Source of the DNA: Caballeronia sp. dw_19
Lineage (GTDB): Bacteria > Pseudomonadota > Gammaproteobacteria > Burkholderiales > Burkholderiaceae
Length of the DNA stretch: 64,000 nt
NCBI RefSeq assembly: GCF_018449515.1
Contig: NZ_JAAVUQ010000012.1
Span: forward strand, 124,001 to 188,000
Direction: 5' to 3'
The notes under the pieces are model-generated. The model saw only the letters and a program-made list of their open reading frames with translations. It was not told where the DNA came from and ran no database searches. This document shows positions 26,272 through 33,157 of the stretch, one piece after another; position 1 is the stretch's first letter; each line of letters starts with the position of its first letter. Both the position numbers and the translations under genes were made by a program.

Positions 26272-27084
26272 ATGCACGAAAAAAAGACAAGCCTGTTCAG
26301 GCATCTCGTTGGGGCCGCTGCGCTGGTTGGCTGCAGCATTGCCGGAGCACAGACTCCTGTGGTGACTTGGAACGATCCCACGACTCAGGCGTGGGCGGAC
26401 ACTTATGAGTCTCTCTACTCCGCAGAATGGCAGGATGGCATAAACGCGCAGATCGGCGTTCAGGCTAACCCCGGTGACATCTCCGTGGTAGCCGATCCGG
26501 TCGTTTCTGGGCGCAGTGCTCTGCGAGTAAGTATTAGCCGAAACGAGAACTTCGCAAACGTCGCGAATGGTGTGCCACGCGCGGAGTTGCTGTTTCCCGC
26601 ACCTGTCACGTTCATACAAGGTAAGGATTATTTGATCCGGTGGAGCACGTTTCTCCCTGTCGGATTTGCGTTTGACACCAAGCAACTTGTAATCATTACA
26701 CAGATTCATCAATCGCTAGCCTCGGGTTCGCCGACGATCGCACTCACTTTACTTGGAAATCAGTACACGATTTCCGAACGCGGCGGACAGAATCCGACAA
26801 CTGTATCCGGCGGAAAGTCGCTATGTTGTGCCGATGCAGACACGGGGAAATGGGTGAATTGGGCTTTGCGATACATACCTGATGAAACAGGAGCCCATTC
26901 TTCGGTTGAATTATACAAGGACGGTCAGTCGGTTTATGCCGTGCAAGGTGTGCCAAATGCGTATCTGGACGATCAAAGTGCCTACCTGAAAATAGGACTG
27001 TATAAGTCGAGCTGGGTAACCCAGCCGTCAGATGTTAGCCAGATCACAATGTTCTTCGGGCCGGTGTACGTGTCTCAGCGATGA
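26272..27084 (+). CDS. secreted polysaccharide-lyase-like protein
   Basis: A 270-residue protein with a clear signal peptide (MHEKKTSLFRHLVGAAALVGCSIAGA, cleavage before Q) and an all-beta-looking mature part. The layout NENFANVANGVPRAELLFPAPVTFIQGKDYLIRWSTFLP followed by VNWALRYIPDETGAHSSVELYKDGQSVY resembles the jelly-roll heparin-lyase-like (Polysacc_lyase) fold; it probably cuts the polymer made here, in the periplasm or outside. The start at 26272 has GGAG five bases upstream. The same frame is open back to ATG 25999, which overlaps the GT4 stop behind AGGAAGG; that longer form would bury the signal peptide 91 residues in, so it is less likely. Confidence 0.65.
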   Translation: MHEKKTSLFRHLVGAAALVGCSIAGAQTPVVTWNDPTTQAWADTYESLYSAEWQDGINAQIGVQANPGDISVVADPVVSGRSALRVSISRNENFANVANGVPRAELLFPAPVTFIQGKDYLIRWSTFLPVGFAFDTKQLVIITQIHQSLASGSPTIALTLLGNQYTISERGGQNPTTVSGGKSLCCADADTGKWVNWALRYIPDETGAHSSVELYKDGQSVYAVQGVPNAYLDDQSAYLKIGLYKSSWVTQPSDVSQITMFFGPVYVSQR

Positions 27085-27287
27085 TCGTCTCTGAGGAACG
27101 GTTCAAACTAGTTCGGAGTTGCGGCGGGCTTGATGCGCTGGATTTAGCGCGGACCGTATGTCCGCTCATTTGATCTCGTGGAATTTATCCTTTAGCCGCA
27201 TCAACCACTTGCACTGGGCTCAAGCGCAGGCGTTCCGCGCGTTGAGCCTTTATGCAGCACAGACACCCAACGTGTCGGATAAACGCA

Positions 27288-28046
27288 ATGAAACGCATTG
27301 AACTGTTTTCTTGTCCGGTAGACGTCGCGACAATGGACGAGACCGTGGAATGTATCGGCTCGCGAGTTGAGGAAAAGCAGTTCACTCAGCACGTCGTCGT
27401 CAATGTCGCGAAGCTTGTCCATATGCAGAAAGACCCGGAGTTGGCAGCGTCGATTCGTGCTTGCGACATTGTCAATATCGACGGGATGGGCGTTGTTTGG
27501 GGGGCAAGACTCTTAGGTTTCGATGTGCCTGAGCGGGTCGCAGGCGTTGATTTATTCGAGCGCCTCCTGCAGATGGCAGCAGAACGTGGTTTTCCTGTAT
27601 TTCTGCTGGGAGCAACGGATGCCGTGGTCAGCCGCGCAGCGCAGGTTGTGTCTGCACGTTATCCAGAGCTACAGATCGCCGGCTGCCATCATGGTTATTT
27701 TTGGGACGATGAAGAGCATGTGGTTGATCTGATTCGCCGCTCGGGCGCGAGGCTACTATTTGTAGCGATTACGTCTCCGAAAAAGGAAAACTTTATCAAC
27801 CGCTGGAAGGATCGTCTCGGTGTTGATTTCGTCATGGGGGTGGGCGGTACCTTCGACGTGGTTGCTGGCAAGGTGCGCAGGGCGCCTGGATGGATGCAAC
27901 GCAGCGGACTGGAATGGGCATTTCGCGTTGCGCAAGAACCTCGACGGATGTGGACGCGCTATTTCATAACCAACAATAAGTTCGCGCTGATGCTGCTCAA
28001 ATCGCGCATCGCTTCGGTTGTTAGTGGCAGCCAGAGTAGCAAATAG
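27288..28046 (+). CDS. WecG/TagA/CpsF-family glycosyltransferase (GT26)
   Basis: A 252-residue enzyme of the family that includes WecG (UDP-ManNAcA transferase) and TagA (ManNAc transferase). Family words are VVVNVAKLVHMQKDPELAASIRACDIVNIDGMGVVWGARLLG, then PVFLLGATDAVVSRAA and GVGGTFDVVAGKVRRAPGWMQRSGLEWAFRV near the C-terminus. With wecB and wecC in the same locus, transfer of ManNAcA to the lipid-linked intermediate is the best guess. The start at 27288 gives the usual N-terminus. It follows the lyase-like gene after a 203-base gap and is the last recognisable gene of the cluster. Confidence 0.9.
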   Translation: MKRIELFSCPVDVATMDETVECIGSRVEEKQFTQHVVVNVAKLVHMQKDPELAASIRACDIVNIDGMGVVWGARLLGFDVPERVAGVDLFERLLQMAAERGFPVFLLGATDAVVSRAAQVVSARYPELQIAGCHHGYFWDDEEHVVDLIRRSGARLLFVAITSPKKENFINRWKDRLGVDFVMGVGGTFDVVAGKVRRAPGWMQRSGLEWAFRVAQEPRRMWTRYFITNNKFALMLLKSRIASVVSGSQSSK

Positions 28047-28398
28047 GTTGGACCGTTTTGGCAGCTCATTTGATGCTGCTGACACGATTGCATTGTCGGC
28101 GTGTGATCCAGCTCCCGGCAGATAACGGACGGCTGGAATGTGCCTGGCGCGGTGTCGTTGACCGGTTGATTTTCAGAATGATCGCGGGGTGGTTCTCAGC
28201 CGAAAGTTTCTTATTCCAGGAAAGTCTTTCGTGAATCCCATTGCCAAGGAGCGTGGAGCGTGTCGCCGTCGCCTTACGAGACGATAAAACCGTGCTGACG
28301 AAAAGTAACCGCATCTACGTGCCCACGCATCGCAACGCGCGGCAGTCGGTGTCGCTCAAACGGTGATTCAGTCGCGGCAAATCCGGCCACAAATTCAC
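28047..28398. other. intergenic region after the polysaccharide cluster
   Basis: No terminator with a T-run was found behind the last cluster gene. A 37-codon open frame, 28253-28366 on the + strand, starts with GTG behind AAGGAG; its product would be basic and is not recognised. Otherwise nothing. Confidence 0.35.
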
Positions 28399-28584
28399 TC
28401 ACCTCCCCCGCCAACAGCAGCCTCCACCACCAAACCCGATCCCTACGCCAACTGTCGGCGCCGCGTAATACCCCGGTGCGTATGCGTATCCATATCCCGG
28501 CGCCGGGGCGTACCCATAAGGCGGCGCGACGATGCATCCTGAAAGGCCGATCGCGAGTCCTACGACAAGAAAGAGCCTGATCAT
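28399..28584 (-). CDS. small Gly/Tyr/Pro-rich lipoprotein
   Basis: A 61-residue predicted lipoprotein. The signal MIRLFLVVGLAIGLSGC ends in a lipobox cysteine at 17. The mature part is built of Y-G-Y-A-P words and ends in a Gly-run with two cysteines. GGGAGA lies seven bases upstream of the ATG. Such short glycine/tyrosine-rich lipoproteins are frequent in Burkholderiaceae, and their function is unknown. It stands alone on the minus strand. Confidence 0.7.
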   Translation of the reverse strand: MIRLFLVVGLAIGLSGCIVAPPYGYAPAPGYGYAYAPGYYAAPTVGVGIGFGGGGCCWRGR

Positions 28585-28851
28585 GATTTTTCTCCCTATT
28601 TGAGGTTAGAGAGATCGAACCGGGCGATTGTTCGGGTGGAATTGTGTCGTGCGTCGCGAGTTGGTTTCGGAAAATTACAGGCAGCGCCGAGTCGGGTATC
28701 CGCCCTCAAAACATCCATAGGGTTTACACCTAAAACAACAATAATCTCTTGCGCGCATCGCGCTTAATTTTCAGAAACGGCGTACCTACACTGGAATCAG
28801 AGAACGCGAACAGGGTTGTTCGCGACAAACAAAGATTCGGAGGTAAGTATC

Positions 28852-29172
28852 ATGAAGTCGCTCATTCAAGCCGTTGTAGTTGCCGCAGTGCTCGCCGTCC
28901 CGGCCGTTTCGTTTGCTCAGTCGAATCAACAACCGTTGACGCGCGCCGAAGTGAAGGCGCAATTGGTCCAGATTGAGAAAGCCGGCTATAACCCGGCAAC
29001 ATCGAACGATTACGACTACCCAGCCAACATTCAAGCTGCAGAAGCACGCGTCGCGGCCCAAAATAGCGGTACCAGTAGCTATGGCGGCGTGGCTAATGGT
29101 TCGTCGGATTCCGGGGCCGCTGTGCAATCCTCATCCGGCGACAACGTGCGCTCGATATATATGGGCCATTAA
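28852..29172 (+). CDS. DUF4148 exported protein
   Basis: A 106-residue periplasmic protein. A signal peptide (MKSLIQAVVVAAVLAVPAVSFAQ) is followed by the DUF4148 core: PLTRAEVKAQLVQIEKAGYNP, then YPANIQAAEARVAAQN. The C-terminal third is Ser/Gly-rich and ends in IYMGH. GGAGG stands ahead of the ATG at good spacing, which fixes the start at 28852 rather than the longer frame. The family is expanded in Burkholderiaceae; members are often stress- or host-responsive, but no function is established. An intrinsic terminator lies at 29327. Confidence 0.88.
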   Translation: MKSLIQAVVVAAVLAVPAVSFAQSNQQPLTRAEVKAQLVQIEKAGYNPATSNDYDYPANIQAAEARVAAQNSGTSSYGGVANGSSDSGAAVQSSSGDNVRSIYMGH

Positions 29173-29487
29173 TCACATTAATCATCACGCGGTATGACAA
29201 GACGCCGGCGACTAAGCGAATGTGAGTCGCCAGGCAACGCGGTCCCGGGCGAGCAGGATGTTTGCGCCACAGACCTTTAAAAGGCTGAATCCGCAGCTTC
29301 TTCAACGGGTTTAATCGCGGTGGAATAGCCCAGCTTCGCTGTCTGGGCTTTTTTGCGTCTTTCGACGGTACATAAAAAGGCCGCTTCTGAACGTGCAACA
29401 AAGACAGCGCTTGCACGCGGCAAGATTCGCATTTCAAAATGTGTGACCTAAAATATAAGCAAGCTGTGACGCATCAAGGAGGCGGCC
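29173..29487. other. intergenic region between two small genes
   Basis: It contains the terminator at 29327-29354 and, in its last 80 bases, AT-rich sequence (TAAAATATAAG) that probably includes the promoter of the 56-residue membrane protein gene. Nothing else is recognised. Confidence 0.4.
29327..29354 (+). terminator. intrinsic terminator after the DUF4148 gene
   Basis: AGCCCAG and CTGGGCT form a seven-bp stem around a nine-base loop and are followed by TTTTT. It lies 155 bases after the stop codon. Confidence 0.8.
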
Positions 29488-29658
29488 ATGACTGAGTCGA
29501 TGATCGGTTTTGTGGTGGGCCTTGCGGTCCTGATAGTTATTGCTGCCATATTGGGCCGCCGGTACCGACGCGAGCACCCGGAGGATGGCAGCGGACGGCT
29601 ACGTATGCGTGAGTGGCTCGATACGCATCACATGAGCTGGATGCATCACAAGCATTAA
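29488..29658 (+). CDS. 56-residue single-pass membrane protein with His/Met-rich tail
   Basis: This gene is short but convincing. ATG follows AAGGAGG at five bases. The protein has one hydrophobic helix (residues 6-23), a basic Arg-rich stop-transfer (RRYRREH) and a C-terminal tail THHMSWMHHKH that is dense in histidine and methionine. The likely topology is N-terminus out, C-terminus in the cytoplasm. The His/Met tail could bind a soft metal, which is a guess. No family was recognised. A hairpin lies just after the stop and serves the convergent gene. Confidence 0.7.
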   Translation: MTESMIGFVVGLAVLIVIAAILGRRYRREHPEDGSGRLRMREWLDTHHMSWMHHKH

Positions 29659-29671
29659 TGCGTCGCTAAAA

Positions 29672-29702
29672 AGCAAAAAGCCCACTCGCGACTTGCAGTG
29701 GG
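29672..29702 (-). terminator. intrinsic terminator of the convergent 96-residue protein gene
   Basis: Read on the minus strand, GCCCACT and AGTGGGC pair around a short loop and TTTTTGC follows. It lies just downstream of the minus-strand gene at 29727-30017. On the plus strand there is no T-run. Confidence 0.7.
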
Positions 29703-29726
29703 CAAAGAAGACGTGAGTGACGAACT

Positions 29727-30017
29727 TCATGGCGCAGGGGTGGAGGCGCGCGGAGTAATTGTGCGGCTCGCTCCCAGTTCAGTTTCGACAGGTGACTTCA
29801 CCGCTCGCGGATCCCTCCGCCCGTCAACCTCAGCTTTTCCATATTCGATAGCAAACCGGCAGGCGTCGGCCGCTTCCGGGAAGTGGCCGAGTACGCCCGA
29901 TGCCCAACGCGTGCCACCCGGCTTGGTGACAATGACCATCGACGCAAAGCTGCCGCGCTCGCCGGCTGCAAGGGGCACCAAAACGTGATCGTTATAGTTG
30001 AGTGGAATGGCGTGCAT
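29727..30017 (-). CDS. hypothetical protein, 96 residues
   Basis: The product has no signal peptide or membrane segment. It begins MHAIPLNYNDHVLVPLAAGERGS and contains FASMVIVTKPGG and HFPEAADACRFAIEYGKAEVDGR, which suggests a small alpha/beta fold. The tail is Pro/Thr/Arg-rich and probably disordered. GAGGAGG sits four to five bases before the ATG and a terminator follows the gene, so it is a genuine single-gene unit. I do not recognise its function. Confidence 0.75.
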   Translation of the reverse strand: MHAIPLNYNDHVLVPLAAGERGSFASMVIVTKPGGTRWASGVLGHFPEAADACRFAIEYGKAEVDGRRDPRAVKSPVETELGASRTITPRASTPAP

Positions 30018-30589
30018 TCGGCCTCCTCGTTAAACGAGATTTTCGATTGGTGATTTTCCCGTGTCGGAGTAAACGTGGTTGTTAGTAATTGAAAAAAACG
30101 GAAACAACGCGTGCAAAAAGGCTGGAATGCGCTGGGTAGGGTCTGTGAATCTCAAGCTTTCGACTCGGGCAGGTGTTTGCACGCCCCAAAATACAATGCA
30201 CATGGGGAACAATTACGCTTCAATAATCCTCCATTAGCGACCATAAGGCTGGTAGGGTTTTCGGGAAGATTTTTACGGAAAAATAAGGATTGCGCCAACT
30301 TTGATAGATGCATTGTTATTGGTGGGGCGGTTTAGCGCCGCCGAATCTTCTGCTGTCGTTTCATAGATCATAGACAAGATGCGTATTGGCGCCATCGGAC
30401 CATTCACGCCATTTACCATCGCCGAGCATGTAACGCCACGCTACCCGCATCCGGGATCGCTTGCTCCGCCGGCGACTGCCGCCCGCTCATATCTTCATGC
30501 TGCCCATGTTCCGCTCCCGGTTGACGTCTACCGATTCATATACAAAGTTTAACTTTGTAGTTTGACTTGGTATCTGCTAACGTACGGTC
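30018..30589. other. long intergenic region ahead of the MarR gene
   Basis: About 570 bases hold the promoters of the divergent genes. The last 50 bases carry the MarR-type palindrome. A 57-codon ATG frame at 30379-30552 has no ribosome-binding site and runs into the palindrome, and is probably chance. The AT-rich part at 30180-30330 has no recognised feature. Confidence 0.4.
30541..30559. promoter_or_regulatory. MarR-type operator candidate
   Basis: TACAAAGTTTAACTTTGTA consists of two perfect eight-base arms (TACAAAGT and ACTTTGTA) around TTA. It lies 30 bases ahead of the MarR start codon; TTGACT at 30562-30567 may be part of the promoter. Size and symmetry fit a MarR-dimer site and suggest autoregulation of the three-gene unit. 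Confidence 0.7.
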
Positions 30590-31054
30590 ATGAACACGAA
30601 CGAGAAAACGCAACACACGGATCCGGAAGTCGCGCATGCGCACGCTGTCGCGGGGGAATTGCGCGTGGTGCTTGGCAAGCTGAAGCGGCGGTTGCGCGAA
30701 GAAGCCAATCTGGGAGAGTTCACCTTGTCCCAGATGTCGGCCCTTAGCCGTCTGGAGCGCGAGGGTCCCGCGACCGTAACCACGCTTGCGCGCGCCGAAG
30801 GTGTGCGCCCGCAATCCATGGGCGCCACCGTGTCTGCTCTCGAGGCGGCCGGGTTTGTGACCGGCACGCCGGATCCGGCCGATGGACGTCAGACCATTTT
30901 GTCCCTCACTGATGCATGCCGCGAGTGGATCAAGGCGAGCCGTGCGGCCCGGGAAGACTGGTTGTTCCGTGCGATCCGAACCAAGCTGACGTCTGCGGAA
31001 CAAGAAGAGCTCGTCACCACTGTGGCGCTGCTCAACCGGCTCGTCGATTCCTGA
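30590..31054 (+). CDS. MarR-family transcriptional regulator
   Basis: A 154-residue winged-helix regulator. The DNA-binding core runs from FTLSQMSALSRLEREGPATVTTLARAEGVRPQSMGATVSALEAAG to the wing with the DPADGRQTILSLT motif typical of MarR proteins. N- and C-terminal helices form the dimer part. It is the first gene ahead of an isochorismatase-fold enzyme and an MFS exporter, the usual MarR-hydrolase-exporter arrangement in which a small phenolic ligand relieves repression. The ligand is unknown. Confidence 0.9.
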   Translation: MNTNEKTQHTDPEVAHAHAVAGELRVVLGKLKRRLREEANLGEFTLSQMSALSRLEREGPATVTTLARAEGVRPQSMGATVSALEAAGFVTGTPDPADGRQTILSLTDACREWIKASRAAREDWLFRAIRTKLTSAEQEELVTTVALLNRLVDS

Positions 31055-31161
31055 TTGACCCTAGCTCGCGTGGCAGAAGTCGTGCCATCGGCTCTCACCT
31101 ATCCCCTTTGCCGCGCCTCAATCCGGGCGCGTCGCAGTCCAACTCGCAGGAAGGAAACACC

Positions 31162-31725
31162 ATGGCAATCACCACGCTCGACCCGAAGACGGCTCTTGTA
31201 GTCATCGATTTGCAGAAGGGCATTGTTGCGCTTCCCACCGTGCATCCCGTCAATGAAGTCGTGAAGCACGCAAGCGACTTGCTTGACGCGTTCCGTAGCC
31301 GCGGATTGCCCGTCGTGCTCGTCAACGTTGCCGGCGGCGCGCCGGGCCGGTCGGAGCAGGCTCGCAGCCTTGCCGGACTGCCCGCCGATTGGGCCGATCT
31401 TGTCCCCGAGTTGAAGCAACAGCCGGAAGATCACATCGTCACGAAGCGGACGTGGGGCGCGTTCACGAATACCGGTCTCGATGAACATCTGAAGAAGCTG
31501 GGCGTCACGCAAGTCGTTATTGCCGGGGTGGCGACCAGCATTGGTGTCGAGTCGACCGCACGTTATGCGCACGAGCACGGGTTCAACGTGACGCTCGCCG
31601 TCGATGCGATGACCGACATGAACGCCGATGCCCACACCAACAGCATCACGCGGATCTTCCCAAGGCTGGGCGAGACCGGTACGAGCAAGGAGATCATCGA
31701 ACTGCTCGGCAGCACCCGCGCGTGA
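31162..31725 (+). CDS. isochorismatase-family hydrolase lacking the catalytic cysteine
   Basis: A 187-residue isochorismatase-fold protein. The first catalytic acid is D16 (VVIDLQKG) and the lysine is K95 (VTKRTWGAF). At the position of the family nucleophile the sequence reads GVATSIGVESTA, with glycine (128) in place of cysteine. True isochorismatases such as EntB and PhzD also have glycine there and hydrolyse a vinyl ether without a covalent step, while amidohydrolases of the family need the cysteine. So an ether-type or related hydrolysis is more likely than amidase activity. The start has AGGAAGG upstream. It lies 107 bases behind the MarR gene. Confidence 0.88.
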   Translation: MAITTLDPKTALVVIDLQKGIVALPTVHPVNEVVKHASDLLDAFRSRGLPVVLVNVAGGAPGRSEQARSLAGLPADWADLVPELKQQPEDHIVTKRTWGAFTNTGLDEHLKKLGVTQVVIAGVATSIGVESTARYAHEHGFNVTLAVDAMTDMNADAHTNSITRIFPRLGETGTSKEIIELLGSTRA

Positions 31726-31765
31726 GCTCTTTCAGCGCGGAGATAGCCGCCTCGGGAGCGGTCCG

Positions 31766-33031
31766 GTGAAAGGCACCTTCCGCTCGCTGAACAGCTTCAA
31801 CTATCGGGTCTGGGCCGGTGGTGCGATCGTCTCCAATATCGGAACGTGGATGCAGCGCACGGCCCAGGATTGGCTCGTGCTCACGCAGCTGACCCGCCAC
31901 AATGGGACCGCGGTCGGTGTAGTCATGGCGCTCCAGTTTGGTCCGCATCTTCTCTTGCTGCCTTTTACCGGTTTTGCGGCCGATCATCTCGATCGCCGCA
32001 AACTCCTGATCGGCACTCAGGCGGCTTTGGGAACCCTCGCGCTTGGGCTGGGTATTCTCACCGTCGCTGGATGGGTCCAGTTATGGCACGTGTACGTGTT
32101 TGCGTTTTTGCTCGGCTGCGTCAGTGCGTTCGATGCCCCCGCGCGTCAGACCTTCGTCTCCGAGCTGGTCGGTGAAACCGATCTGTCGAACGCAGTCGCG
32201 TTGAACTCCACGTCGTTCAATGCCGCGCGGATGATCGGTCCTGCCATTGCCGGTGTGCTGATTGCATCGGTGGGGACCGGGTGGGTGTTCTTGATCAACG
32301 CGGCATCGTTTGTCGCGGTGCTTTGCTCGCTGGGGTTTCTTCGGGTTGGTGAATTTCACGTGAGCAAGCGGGCCGTCCGTGCGCGGGGGAGCCTGGCAGA
32401 AGGGTTTCGTTATGTCTGGAAGCGGCCGGATCTGAAAGCGGTGCTGCTCATGCTGTTTCTGATCGGTACGTTCGGGCTCAATTTCCCGATTTTCATCTCC
32501 ACGATGTCCGTCACCGTCTTTCATGCCGGAGCGAGTCAATACGGGCTCTTGTCGTCGATCATGGCGATCGGGACTGTCGCGGGCGCGCTGCTCGCCGCGA
32601 GGCGGGCGAAGCCGCGTATTGGTGTGTTGTTCGCTAGTACCGCGGTCTTCGGGGCCGGCTGTGTGCTGGCGGCGATCGCGCCGAGTTATGGGTTCTTTGG
32701 TCTTGCGCTTGTGGTCATTGGCGTGTCCGCGCAAACCATCACCACGACGACAAACAGCACGATGCAGCTATCCACCGAGCCTGCGATGCGCGGACGTGTG
32801 ATGGCGATCTTTTTGGCGATTGCGTTGGGCGGCACGCCTTTGGGTGCGCCGGTTGTCGGTTGGGTAGCCGATACGTTCGGCCCGCGTTGGGCACTTGGCG
32901 TTGCCGCGGCGGCGGGTTTTGCGGCAGCGATGGTCGGGGTACGGTATTTGGTGAAGTATCGGCAGTTGCGAGTGTTTATCGATGCAGGGAGGCTGCGGTT
33001 TAGTATCGATGATGGGGATGCGGTGGTTTGA
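31766..33031 (+). CDS. MFS exporter (EntS/DHA3-like)
   Basis: A 421-residue transporter with about twelve hydrophobic segments. Features are the N-terminal GGAIVSNIGTWMQRTAQDWLVL, the loop DHLDRRKLL after TM2, and DAPARQTFVSELV plus LNSTSFNAARMIGPAIAG, words of the MFS_3 (EntS-like) group that exports siderophores and small molecules. The GTG start at 31766 has CGGGAG seven bases upstream and lies 40 bases behind the hydrolase gene; the frame is open further upstream inside that gene. It is presumably under MarR control and may export the compound handled by the hydrolase. Confidence 0.87.
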   Translation: MKGTFRSLNSFNYRVWAGGAIVSNIGTWMQRTAQDWLVLTQLTRHNGTAVGVVMALQFGPHLLLLPFTGFAADHLDRRKLLIGTQAALGTLALGLGILTVAGWVQLWHVYVFAFLLGCVSAFDAPARQTFVSELVGETDLSNAVALNSTSFNAARMIGPAIAGVLIASVGTGWVFLINAASFVAVLCSLGFLRVGEFHVSKRAVRARGSLAEGFRYVWKRPDLKAVLLMLFLIGTFGLNFPIFISTMSVTVFHAGASQYGLLSSIMAIGTVAGALLAARRAKPRIGVLFASTAVFGAGCVLAAIAPSYGFFGLALVVIGVSAQTITTTTNSTMQLSTEPAMRGRVMAIFLAIALGGTPLGAPVVGWVADTFGPRWALGVAAAAGFAAAMVGVRYLVKYRQLRVFIDAGRLRFSIDDGDAVV

Positions 33032-33157
33032 GGGGGGCTTCGATGCGCGAGCGGTATACGGCAATGTCTAGCTCGTTTCATCACGCTCGAGGAGCGACGC
33101 CGGTGATTGACTCGGCGCCGTTGGTCATCGATAGCTGGACTCTCGCGAGTGCGCCGG

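Noticed and set aside
30379..30552. 57-codon open frame ahead of the MarR gene
   Set aside because: No ribosome-binding site, Pro/His-rich unlikely composition, and it ends inside the operator palindrome.
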